From Lepisosteus oculatus (taxonomy: Eukaryota; Chordata; Actinopteri; Semionotiformes; Lepisosteidae): 64,000 nt of DNA. Under the pieces are notes generated by a model that was not told the origin of the DNA, searched no databases, and was given only the letters and a program-made list of their open reading frames with translations. Below are positions 24,949 to 38,100 of this stretch, piece by piece (within the stretch, counting starts at the first letter, position 1; each line of letters begins with the position of its first letter). The stretch is taken from the NCBI RefSeq assembly GCF_040954835.1, contig NC_090698.1, positions 1,796,501-1,860,500 of the forward strand, read 5' to 3'. Both the position numbers and the translations under genes were made by a program.

Positions 24949-25200
24949 GGGGATCTCCAACCCCAGTCCTGGGAAATCTCAACCCAGCAGGTTTTGTGGG
25001 TCATGTTGAGACAATTCCATGATGACCAATAAAACAGATGAATTGAAAATATTTAAAGATTTGAGACTGGAATCTAAGTAACCTTCAGACCTCAAGGACC
25101 TCTTAATTATTCTCTGTTACGGTACTTAGTTCATCAATGGCCCTCGCGTTTTCCCAATCCTGAAAATCTGGGGCTTCCCGGGACCAGGGTTGGAGACCCC
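24949..25200. mobile_element. Small inverted-repeat element (MITE)
   Basis: The left end GGGGATCTCCAACCCCAGTC and the reverse complement of the right end, GGGGTCTCCAACCCTGGTCC, match over about 25 bases. That gives a 252-base element with terminal inverted repeats and no coding capacity. A single related end lies near 59832. Confidence 0.75.
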
Positions 25201-25850
25201 AGCTGTGGATCAATGCAGCTACGGATAAATGAATGATGGAAATAAAAACACATGGAAGGGCTAATCTATCCTAGCATCTCACCTAGCCATTTCCTCAAAG
25301 CTGCCAGCATCAGCCTCAGCAATGCAGAATGGGTTGCTCGCTCCAGACTCAGCGCTAATAAGGGTCTCCTGTTCTCAGTCCTACCACCCTCTTAAATTTC
25401 CACATTTCCTTGTGTGATGCAGGTTCCTCACTTCAAAGGACAAATCTATCTCCTCCAATGGAGAAAGAAGAAAACACTGAAGGTTACTGTACAGAATGAA
25501 AGACGTCTATTTTCAACTGCTTTTTAAACCACAAAAAATGATCTCCAATATTTTCCATGCGCAAGGCAATTCTGTGTGGATTCACTTGAACAAGTACATA
25601 GATTTCTTTTAATTAACAACTCTAGTTTAAGAGGCAAAAAAACATCTTAAACCAGACAAGCAGACAGCAGTAGAAATACCATCATCAGACAGCAGAATTT
25701 CTTTGATTAGAAATTAAGTAAAATGCTCAAAGAAATGCTCTCGCTTTTAAAAATGTTTTATTGTATGAATTATAATGTGGCTAAAGTTGAATCTTTTTGT
25801 CAGAATAATACTGAGAAGAGAGAAATATATTTTCAGACAAGGGTATGGCA

Positions 25851-25856
25851 TTTATT
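25851..25856 (-). terminator. Candidate poly(A) signal of TMEM87
   Basis: AATAAA on the - strand, about 250 bases past the TMEM87 stop codon. Another AATAAA overlaps the stop codon itself (26103-26108). Which one is used cannot be decided from sequence. Confidence 0.35.
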
Positions 25857-26103
25857 TATCTGAATTCCAGATATGTAAACAGGAAAGTGAACTCATACAT
25901 TTGCAGTAACTGCATCCTGAAGTCCAACAACAGTTTGGAAGTACAGTATAAATAAAAATATCCAATACAAAGAAAATAAAAGCATCTCATTCTTCACTTG
26001 TTTGTTACTTTCATCTCAGCGAATTTACAAATATTTGAGAGTAAAATCAGACCAACATAAAATAATTGTACACACTATTATTTACAATAAATACAACAGG
26101 CTT

Positions 26104-29100
26104 TTATTCCATCTTGGACATTTCAAATTTTGTGGTCATGTTTTCCTACAAAAAAGAAACATTAGAATAAAAATCAAATAACTGTATAATCAAATGTTCT
26201 GTGATACTGTATTAATTTATACATGATTAATTATTACTAATTTCCTTCTGACACAACCTAAAATTTACAGAACTGAGAGAATTACAGACATCTGCAAAGT
26301 TATCTGTGTTTTCAATTTTTTGTTAAGGATGAGTAATAGGTGGTAAAAATGTACACGACTCATCTTTCACAGAAATAGTCCAGGCAACAACGGGGATGTG
26401 AGACATCCAGGGAACTGAGAAATGAGGATCATTTTAAAGTGTTTTATGACCGAATGGGCCAGACACAGACACACAGTAACAATCCTTCCGGTGTAAAATT
26501 TGGATGCAGGTTAATGTTTAACCTGCATCCTCATTAAGAGTCAACACATGCAAATTTAATGAAGGCACCACTGCGGTGTTGTGTCTTCTTAACTCCCTCC
26601 CACTAAAACTTTTATCGTATTCACTGCTGTAGTCATTTTTATTTGGAACATCAATGCGGTCTTAGGATTAATAAATAATTTAATTAACAAAACGTTTTGT
26701 ATGTGGTCTGTGCCATAACACTGGGCAACAGAACAAGTAAAATAAGGAGCTGAATCTTTCCAGGGCAACAACATTTCTCTGGATAATACTCCATGAAGCT
26801 TGGACTTGGAGCTTGGAGCTCTGACACTAAGACTGATTGTACCGTCTTAATATACAGTAAAAACTGTTGGACAGAACCTTCATTCTCCTTCTACACTTGT
26901 TCACACGCCCTGGTCTCCAAATGAACATTGGCAATCATCATTTATATAATTGGTAGATAAGATTAATGAGAATTTAAATATATATATATGCAGAAGAATC
27001 AATAAAAAACACGCACACATTCATCACAATAATTTAATGTCCCGCTGTACTGTTAATCCTTCTAAGACCGAGACCCGTTCTACACGTGAATAGTGCCCCC
27101 TTGTGGACACGCGAGGCCTATAAAGAGGAACAAATCAGGTCTCTTACCTCATCTGAGTCCAGCAAGGGCGGTAGAGCTCTGCAAGACAAGGATCATTGTT
27201 TTATTTGAAAAGGGGGCAGGAACGTTGCAAAAAGCCAAGAAGTGAAAGATAACAGAAACCGCTCTGAACACGGGAAGCTCACTGTCTTGCTAGCTTTGCC
27301 TCGCACTACATTAAATGTTGCAAACTATTTACACATCAACGCCGACAGACCTTTGAGGGAAAAAATGAAAAAAAATTAACAGGGAAAGTCTCACTTCCAG
27401 CAGTCACTGGTTTGTGCAGATGTGCGCTAGTCCTGACAACAGAATACTGAATTGTAACCCAAACTCATTCACACTCCACTTTCCCCGCCCTGCGCCTTAC
27501 ACCATGAACCCCAGCACTAATTCTGCTTTGACCACTCTTCCTGACCGACGCTCAGCGCCGCCCTCCCTGCCGAGAGGGGCGAGCTGCTGCGAGCCCTGTA
27601 CTTACACATCTGCCATGGAGGAGGGAATGTTCTCCTCGACCCATTTCAAATCTTCATCCTGTCGGGGAAAAGAAAATAACTGGATCATTTCAGTTCCCTG
27701 ACTCCCCTCGCTTATCAGGCAGTGACACTGCTTGTTGACTCTTAGGCAAAAAATCCTCATATTATTCCAATTCAGTTTTTGAAACAACTGTTGGTTTGGC
27801 GGCTTGTGTTGTCTCAAGCTCCTGTTTAATTACGCTCTTCACCTGTTCTACAGGGTCTTTTAAAACCTGAACACAAACTTTTCACAAGTCCAGAGTCCAG
27901 TTGTAACCACTGCTTCATATTGCTGCCCAAGTTCTGCAGAATGTTGCTAAATAAAATGCACACTGTAAACAAGTTGTGACTCATCCATCTCGGTATTTCT
28001 GAAAGCACAAGGTTTAAAAAAGAAAGTGACTACAACCTTAATGATGAGTAAGCTTGCCCACTGCTTTACATAGTTCACAACAATACTGTGCAGGGTACAG
28101 CACCACTGTCCCCAGATCCCTTGTAGAAAAACTATTACAAAGCAGAGGCTAGCTCGTTTCCCGATTTCCATTTCTATAATGATACGGCATTAAAAAAATC
28201 CACGATTTGTAATGAAGTCACAGTTTATGTGAGCCATTCTTGGCCACGCCTGCGCATGCTGAGTCAAAGGTTGTGCATGATGTAGACACAGGCAGCACAG
28301 TGCGTGAATCCTGAGCTCTCTTTTCCACAAGAGACCTGACACGCGCACAAAGAGTCCGCTCACCACTTTGTTCGTCCTGGCCGTTCCGTTGGTCTCCGAT
28401 TTCATTCCTCTCATTTTCACACCCTCTGGAAAATAAGCAGGAGAAACAACTGCACGTGAATTAAAATTAAATTAAAGAAGGTAAGAAATTCACCACCTTA
28501 TACTGCTCCGCCCCACGCATTCCAACAGGAGAGTCAAAGAAGATCACTTCTGCAGTCCTGTTTTTTCATGGTTAGATTTTCAATTCAAACAGCCAAATCA
28601 AGATGGTTGCTCTGAAAAGCAGAGCCACTTTCAGCTGACGGGAGTCAAAATCCCTCCAGCACATGTGATGCAAAAAAAACCAACCACACCCCACAACAAC
28701 CCCCCCTCTTTGACACCCCTCTCAAGGCCACAGGAAATGGTTTGTCAGCTGTTTGGCCAAATCATGGAAAACTTTGCTGCTGACTAGGTTGGTTATCTAC
28801 TGAAGCAGCAGACATAACCCTGAGACAGAGCTCTTCTCTCCTGGAGGACAACACGATTCTTACCGAACGCTTCGTTCATCAGCTGCTCTTTCTCTTCTTC
28901 ACTCATCTCGTCAACCAGAGGGCTGAAGGCATATCTGAAAGCACAACAAACAATCTCTCAAACTTCAGAGAAACCATAGTGTGAGCCATCTTGGGGCTCT
29001 CGTCATAAATAAAATATATACCACGCTGCTGTAGAATTCTCAATTCTTCTCTGGTGTCCATCTTTAAGTGCTGATTGAGATGTCACTGAAAATGTGACAG

Positions 29101-32100
29101 TTAAAAAAAAACTCTGCTACCCTTTCTCTAATAAATGATATCCTATTGCTGATATTAAAAAAAAAAACACACTGTTAGTATGGGGTCTTTTTCTATGTGA
29201 AACTGGGAAGGAAAACAATGTTAATTTTTTTTCCCAATTCAAAGACAAAAAGCTTGCTCATATTAAAGGGTGTGGTTATAAGCCTTATTCTCCACCCCAC
29301 TCCCAACACCCTTCATTCCCAAACACACAGGCGTGGACGCTGTGCGAGTGTTGCGGCAGCACAGCCAGGAGAACGAAGCAGAACCAGTTCTCCCACTGGA
29401 GAGCGCTTTCCGCTTCCTTCCTCCCTCCCAGAACTCCAGCCCCCCACAGGAGCCGCGCGGGTGGAGCGGGAAAGCGCGAGCCCCCGACCCCGAGGTGGCC
29501 CGGCTCTGCTCACCTCTGGTTGTTGGCCGACGGCCTCCAGAGGAACATGATGACCAGCAGAACGATGGAGAAGAGGAACCTCCAGAAGGCGTCGTCAATC
29601 CACAGCTCCCCCCAGTCCTGCCCAGGGACACAGAGGAGTTACAGCCGAGCTCCAGCTGCGTGCGCTCAGTCACATCCAACACCCTCGCAACACGCCTGCC
29701 ACTCCAGGGCGCAGAGAGGGACGGGATTAGGAGGAGCGGACAAGAAATGAACCACTCATTCTTAAAGCAAATTCCAGATGTGGCACAAGGGTAACTAACC
29801 ACAACTACAAGCAAATGAAATATTCGGCCCTTACTCAAAGCCTGCGGGATTTCCAACAGAAGCCAAAAATTCGTAAGCAGGGCCATGATAACAAGAATCG
29901 CTTGTGTAAAAACCAAAACAAAATATCTACTGTCCTGGTAGCAATGATGGGATTCTACAGAAAGATCTCTGCCCTCACACTTATGCCTATGCCTTCACAA
30001 CCTCTGGGGAAATGCTCTCCAGTGGATATACATTCTCCAGGGTCATCCTGATTAATCTCATCACAGCGGAGACACTCTACAGAGCACTGGACTAAAACAG
30101 CCACCCATTCTTTAAAACAAACTCGTACTAATAGACTAAGTACTAAAAAGAGGATTTTTTTATCAGTCATCTCAGCAGTCTGAGTGATGGAGATAAGAGA
30201 GATAAAGGTCTTCGTAATATAGCCTCTGTCACTCACCGACTGGCACTGGGCGAATCTGAAGGTCTTTGTTGTCCAGATGATGAAAATGACAGAGGCTAGT
30301 GGGAAGAAAGATATGAAAAAGATTTGAGGATCATTCTTTCTAGAAATGAATCTGCACAATGGAGTATGGGCATCAAAATGAAAAACCATCATCAAGATAA
30401 AGATTTGTTCAGAGGTTTTGTCAGCACTCCCAGTGTCAAAGAGGTCAGTGAGATAGTCCCAAGACAAATCACGTTTCCTTGACTGATACGAGTTAAAGGA
30501 TGTTAATTCTACAGGTCAAATGATACGATAAGGTCCAGATTGTTTAGTTCAGACTTTATGGTTTAAAGTGACTTACACTTAGATCCCAAACCTAAGATAT
30601 ACAGTATGAGGCTCACGGGCCATGAGGGGAGAAGGATGCATTTTTATTGCAATAAACTGAAGCAAAGTGTTCTAGCCAATAATAGCATCTGTCACAATTG
30701 GTTTAATGTTCTAAATATTATAAATGATAAAAATGTGCATTTCTCTAAATTGCTTGTAAAAAGCAATAAACTGTATGCTTCAGCTTTAAAACACAAAAGA
30801 AGAATCGAGAGCATGTGGTTTAACTGGAGTGTGCAGTAAAACCTCGTGATCAAATCTGACGAGCCGGCAGTGCAGTGTGAAGAACAAAACAACCTCGGCA
30901 CCCAGAAGCCTCACCGATGACGGCGAATATCAAGGTGTTGGTGAAATGGCGATAGAGGGAGAGCTTCACCACGTTCCTCCGCAGTCGCAGCAGCTTCATG
31001 GTCTGGGCCAGGCTGATGAAGATGTGTCTCTTTGTCAAGGAGCCTCCCGAGGCCACCAGTAAAGACACCCCCTCTCACCCTGCTGCTGAGAACTGCCACA
31101 GCCATGCCCATCGGGAGAGCACTCGTGTAGCAGGACCAAGAACAGAGCACCTACCCACTGCGGCAAAAACAGTGCTGAACTACTAGAGACCAAGGAGATC
31201 GGGAGAAGTACTCCCCATAATAGTCGATTATATTATCCAAAATATAATAGGTAATTATTCACATACCTGGCTGACAAGTTTATCCAAAGCAATTTGCATT
31301 TACAACCATTTACTTAGCTGGATGTTTCAACGGAACAGTTTGGATGAAGAATCTTGTGCAAGGGTACAACAGTGTCTTTTTTGGCTTTGACAGTGTCTCA
31401 CCTGGGACTTGAACCAACAACCAGTCCAAAACTCTAATGACAGCTCCACATATGACTTGCTAAATATACAGGTGTATATACAGCAGGCAGAAAAGCAGAA
31501 CCTTTTTTGCATGCATACATGTTCTCTTCTAGAGAACTTTGGATGTTCCTGAAAGATCTAAGCAACAAACTAAAAAGACAGCAGCTGGGGATGAAAATCA
31601 GATTCCCAGGGCACAGCAGTCCAGCCCGCTTCCAGATTCACCATCTGTAGGCTCCTGGACACACTGCACTCAAAAAGCCCAAAATCTGTACTTTATTTAT
31701 TTAAAATACGTACACTTTTAAAAATGCTATTTCAAACCCCTGCCTGTCTGGTCAAAACAAGAAAACAAACCAGAAATCTGCAGCAGCTGGTTGCTTCACA
31801 TGCAAACACTCACAGCTTATATGATCCCGTGGTGATCAAAGAATTCTGCTCTGCTGCACTCCTCAACCTCCCAGCAACACTCCTTTACGGCCCATCAGCC
31901 ATTTTTTCTGAGCTTTGACTCACATTAGCTGAAAGACTGTTAAGCCACACTTTAATATCAGAATAGTCTGAGGTGCACGGGGGAAAGGACAGGAGTGAGA
32001 GGGGGCAGGAATCAATACATAAGGACCCATATACATCAGCAGCAAGTTAGTGCAGGGCAGAGGCAATAAGAAAAAATGAGAGATGCAAGACAGGATATCC

Positions 32101-35100
32101 ACCAGCAGAGGGCAGAGTCGAGCACAGCCAAGGGAATGGCAGCCAACAGCACCAGATCATCCTGAGCCTGAAGAGGACAGAGATAGAGACAGACAGATAG
32201 AGAGGAAGACAGGACCGTCACACAGTAACTATAATAGTGTGCAATTTTATCATGCACACATGCTTATTAAATATATTTTGTACAAATTTCCATTTGGGAA
32301 AAAATTTGAGACAAATTAATTTCAAACTCCAGTTGTCATGCACATCGACAATGGATGCTCCAGTTCTGGCTCTCGATCAAACAGTGGGCTCACCCCAGAC
32401 CACACCTCTTGCCAACACATCTTGGATGTGCCTCGCAGTCTTTCTGACATGACTAAATGACCTGGATTCAACCCCTGTGTAATTAAAATGTAAGCAAGAG
32501 CAAACAGTGGCTCTCAATGAAAATTACTTGATTGCTCCCATCTGTCAGATTTCCTTACAGTACCGAAGAAAGCCTGTCGCAGAAAGCATGGATTCAAATG
32601 TCCTGATCCTAACACAACAGGACACAAAAGAGACAGACCTACTGATAATCCATTACAATCATGGTGTTCTATATTGCTCTGTTTATCATCTACAGTATCT
32701 TTTGCAAATCAAACTCATGTTATCTTCTGCAGTTGGCGAGTTCTGACGCAGCAAAACACTTCCAGTTCAGTGTTCTTCAGTGTCACACAGAGAGCCCGAC
32801 ACGTTGCTTTTGTTCATCTGCCTTGCAGTGCCTGCATAAGACAGAGCTAAAGCTTCCAAGTCAAAGCAAAAAAAGAGAGGGAAACCATTCAGCCCATCTA
32901 GTGTGTGTTGGGTTTTAGAAGTTACCTCACCCAGCATATTGTCAAGGTAACCTTCTGCCCATTTTAAGCTAAAAAAAAAAGTTGTGAATCACCTCCGTAC
33001 CATTCATGCATGAACAGCAGAACCAGCTCGAAGTGCATGCCAGCTGCTGCTGCTCCACATAGTGATCTGGGCCTGATGATCCTGCAACTTGTCCTGACCA
33101 ACACTATTGCTGAAACCCACAGTCTTGAGCCAGCCACTGACAGCATGGTCACTCATTAGTTAGAAAACACTGGCTTTTACCTCATTAAGACCAGGAGCCT
33201 TGAACCACCAACTTTCATCAAGTTTTTGCTAATATAAGAACTACCAATAAACAACCAAAGTGCAAATACTCCTGATAATGACATGTGCATGAGCCTGTGG
33301 CATTAGAATAATGCACAGTGTAATAACACCATACAGCACTACTGCTGATTTGTCTTATCTTCTGAATGGGCTGAGACCCAGATACTGTGTTACCAAAAGG
33401 ATATCCACCACACAATACAGGAGTCAGTAACGGCCAGCACTATGTCACACAGAAGCCTGCTTGTCCCATCTTGATCCTGCAGAAAGGACAATTTATCAGA
33501 ATGGGAGCACAGGGTAGCAGCATGGACACAGAAAAACTCTTCCCCCTGTAAATTCACAGGCCTGCAGGAGGAAGTCTGAGGCACTAAAAAAAAAAAAACA
33601 GCACCGTCAGAGATCCGCTTAATTTTGTTATTGACACTGTAATTAAACATGAAAGTTCCAGCCCCATATGTACAAACATATTCTAGTCTAAGGCAAATAT
33701 CACTCCAGATACTTCCTGGTCAGCTCCAAAATTCCTGCTAACAAGTACCGTTTCATAGATCTCCAGACATAATCACTGCAAAAAAAAAAAAGAGGGGGTT
33801 TAAATGGCTACAGGGAGTGGGGTTTCTGACTCACCGAGTTGACCCGAAGGATGCCCTCCACGATGGAGAAGATGAGGTAGAGCAGCCCCACGCCCACCAC
33901 CCTGTGCAGCAGAGCCCCCAGCCGCGGCCTGCAGGGAGAAGCACTTTGTAGCAGGTTTTGCAGAAGGACATTAAAAGAGAACAGGTCTGTCCTCTTAATG
34001 GTCTTCCGAGCAGATCTGAGAAAGGCCCCACCCTCCAATAGAACATCACATTCTTAAATCGCCCGAATTCACTAGGGCAGGGGTTAGCCCCACACTCATA
34101 CTGGATTTCAGTCCAGCTGAGCTTCATCACCTAACCGAAGCCTGTAACTGAACTAATAAGCTGCTTGACATCTGCAAGTACCCTTTCAACTCAAAAGTCG
34201 GGGATTTGATTTGAATTAGAAAATGCCATCGTGAAAAGGCTGCCTCCAGCAGACTGAAGACCTAAACTGTGAGTAAGTCCATTACAAATTAAACGGTGTA
34301 ACTGACCACCTGGCTGGAACAAAACCTGACAGGTGGGGGGAGGGCCTGGGACTGGGACTATGCCCTTAGTGAAAAACGAAAGCAACAGGACATCACTTCA
34401 AGAAATTATAGTATGCAACTGCTTATGAATTTTAATGTTACTTTTTGCCACACATGAGCACTGTCCTTGTCCACCAAAGCTCAATTGTTTGAGCTTCTTC
34501 CGTTATTCAGCCACGGGCAAAGACACTCACTTGACAATTCCATATCCGAGGCTGGCGATGATGACCAGGACACGAGCAAGGGTCCGCTTCACAGCCGAGA
34601 GGACCTCGGCGAACACCACCGCCCCCTGAACTACAGGGAGAAGCAGATGGTAAGAAGAGCGAGCCAGGAACGCAGCAGGGCCACAGCCCGGCAGATCTTA
34701 CAGGTCACGGTAAGCCTCCCACTATCTAGAGAAAGGAGAAGTTGAAGCCCTTTCTACCTGACTAATAAAGCAATTCAATATGTGAACTGGATCATTAAGA
34801 GCACAAAAAACAGGAATCTCCCAGCCCTCCCAGACTGGAAACGGGCCCCCCCATAAAATCTTTCAAGCAATGGCTGCCACGTCCTGGTCTCAGAGGGCCG
34901 GCGGGTCCTCTGGTTGTTTCATTTCTCGTGAAAGCAGCAGCACCTAAAGAGCTGGGAGATGTTAAACTCAATGAGTCTGTATTTAGCTGAGGTAGGTTAG
35001 GAGCAGAGCAGGAATGAAAACCTGCAGGTGCACAAGCGCTCTAGGAACAGGATTAAACCACCCCAACTTTAAGCGTCTGAAATTCCAGAGACGGTTAAAG

Positions 35101-38100
35101 AAGGTTTTTGGTATCTTTCTCAAAAAAACCTGTTCATCACTTTCACAACACGCCTCGCAGGTGTTTCCTGTTCAAGGACAGGACAGGTGTGTCACGGCAA
35201 TTGTTGGCTTTGCCTACACCGATTTAACATTGTGCTGAACACAAAGGTGCTGTCTTGTCCTGCCCTGGAGCTATCCAATCACAGCACGCGATGATGAGGA
35301 CTGCACAGCACTGTGACATCGTGAAGAGAGCAAACTGGGGCGAGGAGACCAGCAGCAAAGGTACCCGAACGAGTTTAACTGCTTCAGCCCTCACATGTCC
35401 CATCAAGAGATCTACTAGAAAAAATGGCAAGCACTTCTACAATAGCACTTTATGTAGCACGAAAGCACTGTCACATCCCCTGTAGATTTTATGTTAAAAC
35501 TGTGAACCCAAGCATCATCATCACAAGTCCACCCCTGGACATTCTCAGCAGCCCACCCTGTATCACACAGACCTGTCCAGACCAAGTGCCCCGCGGCTGC
35601 ACACCTGAGAGGCCGTCGTATCGGATGCTCTGGAACTCGGCGTAGTAGACGGCCTTCTCCAGCATTCCCAGGAAGATGACCCCGCCGATCCAGAACTGGA
35701 TCCGCAGCAGGTCCCTCCAGTAACAGGCAGACAGCCCGAGCCACAGCACGCCGAACAGCACGTAGATGATGCACATCACCATGTAGAACTGCACCAGAGA
35801 GGAGACGGCATTCACATCCGCGCCTGCTCAGCGAGACCGCGACTTCCTGCAACACAGAACTGGTCCACTGGACCACTGCAACTAATCCAATCATCATAAT
35901 ATACAATCTCCCATTGCGCCCATTTCAGGTTATTACACAAATGAGTTACAAAGATACTCAGGTTCTGTTGATTTCAAAATAAAGGGACACAGATTTATTT
36001 TAACAGAGTCAAATTATTGTATTTTATCAGCAAAAAGTAGAAAGCACTGGCCGTCACGATGAAACACAGTAATTCAGTAAAAGACGGGGAGAAAAGAGTG
36101 GGGGGAGGTATAATTGTATAAAACTGTAAAAAAGCACAACAAAACAAAAAACTCAATTTAAATTAAGCAGATTTTTTTGTCTGAAAGAAAAGTCCTCCAG
36201 ACCAAGTGTCTTTGAAACTGCCTTTAACTTGATCTCATTCTGCAGTCTGTACAAGTGCAGTAACACAACTCTTTTTTTCTCTTCCTTCCTTGTGTCTCTT
36301 TCCCTCAGACATCTCCTGCTCCGAGACCCACCTCCAACCTGCACTACCTTCTGCAGATTCCAAACCTACCTGCTTGATGGCGGATTCGCCATCTGCACAG
36401 ACTCCACCATTTGCCACGGGCAGGTGGAATAAAAGCTTTTATTTGCGTTCAGGTCTAAGGCTTCAAAAGAGAAGGGGCACTGTCCCGGGACACGAGAGGA
36501 ACACAGGAGTGGCGCTGGACTTACAATCATGAGAGGCCATTCGGAAGCAGAGATGTACTCGTGTGGCCCTTTCATCTGGACCTCCACTGCGGGAAACACA
36601 GTGAGGACAGAGTCAGGTCAAGGTGCAGGGCTCCTGGCCGCCGCTCATACAAACAAGGACATCGCAGATGTTAGGCAAAAGAGAAGGCTGCCATTAAACG
36701 GAGGCCCACGTCTTAAAATTCACACACTAAAAAACGTATGACATTACGATGTTCTTCTGTTGCCAAGTTGCGTAACCATCGTATTTACAGTGGGAGCTCT
36801 AGGGCTGCAGGCACTTAAAGGTCAGGTCAGGCTCTTACACTGCAGGCTCCAGGTGCTGCCCTCCTCTCCTGGCTTCTTGGCGGGGCTGATCTGGACGATG
36901 AACATGTACGGACCGTCCTCCCACGCTTTGGCCACAGCGTTCAGTGGCTGGGAACGAAACACAGGAAGAAAAAAGGAATGCGGCTGAAATCCCAAGCGCT
37001 AAACTGAGAGCTGCACGTGCCGGAGTCCACTCCAAACATACACAGAGCCATCCGAGCAACGAAAAAAGGAAGCCCTAGCTGAAAAAACATTGATAAGGTA
37101 GCATTAAAAGTTCTCCCAAAATAGCTATTCAAGACGTTTTTGTATTTTCCTTCCCATGACGCAATGATTCCTGTGCTGTGCGGACGGAATGAGGATCCCT
37201 GCCAACGTCTCCCGAATTGTCACTCTACGAATCGATGTCAAGAAACACAAAGGTCCCATTTGTGAATCAACGCGTTTGTTTTAACATTTCAACGCTGGGC
37301 TAAGTGGCTACGTGTAATAAGGAGCATGTCAGGCAGAGAGCCCCTCTGTCCTTGCTGAATGCTGTGCTCGTGCTACGAGCGGAGAAGACGGCAGACCACT
37401 CACCACATCCGAGACTGCTGAGGTGGTCTTCACCTGACCTTTAACCTCTCCCTCCTCCTTGACTGAGGGCTTTTTTGTTGTAAGGGCTTCACCCTGCAGA
37501 AATGAAAGAACATGCTAAAACTGGATCATTTATCAGTTCAATTCAATTTTTATATAGCGCCTTTCACAACCAGGTTGCCCCAAGGCGCTTCACAAAGCAA
37601 GTGACCATACATGTTGTGAATACAAAACAGAAAAGACCAGAAGACAACGGAGGGGAGGAACCCAAAACGCCTTAGTAAGGAGAAAAAAAACCTCTAGGGG
37701 TCCAAGGTCAAGGTCATCTTGCTGCCCAACCCCTTTGGGCATGCTTACATCATACAATTAAAAAAGGAATAAATGAATAAGGATTCATATCCCCAAGTTC
37801 TGTGGACCTGTGGAGATTTTGCGAAGGCCAGATATAAACCTGGTTGATCTCTCCTGAACCAGTTCCACTGTGTAAATTTAACGTTAGCTTGACTCAAGCA
37901 ATGAAAGGCCACAGGGTGGAGACCATACCTTCTCAGACACAGCACTTCGCTTCCTCTTCCCCTGGTTGCCTGTGCTGGTCTGCAAGACATTTTGCAAGAG
38001 ATTACTTCAGAAACAGAAACGATCTAATTGAACGTCTCGGAATTTCTCGCACCCTGAGCAGGACAGATTCATGCCCCCTTCATCTAAACCCTCCTAGACT

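Noticed and set aside
29263-29916. 217-residue frame on the - strand around a TMEM87 exon
   Set aside because: Only 29514-29617 in another frame is the real exon; the rest is intron.
32102-32115. CCAGCAGAGGGCAG, a full match to the CTCF core
   Set aside because: It lies inside coding exon 13b of TMEM87 on the opposite strand, where the codons for SALCWW explain it; one match alone is weak.
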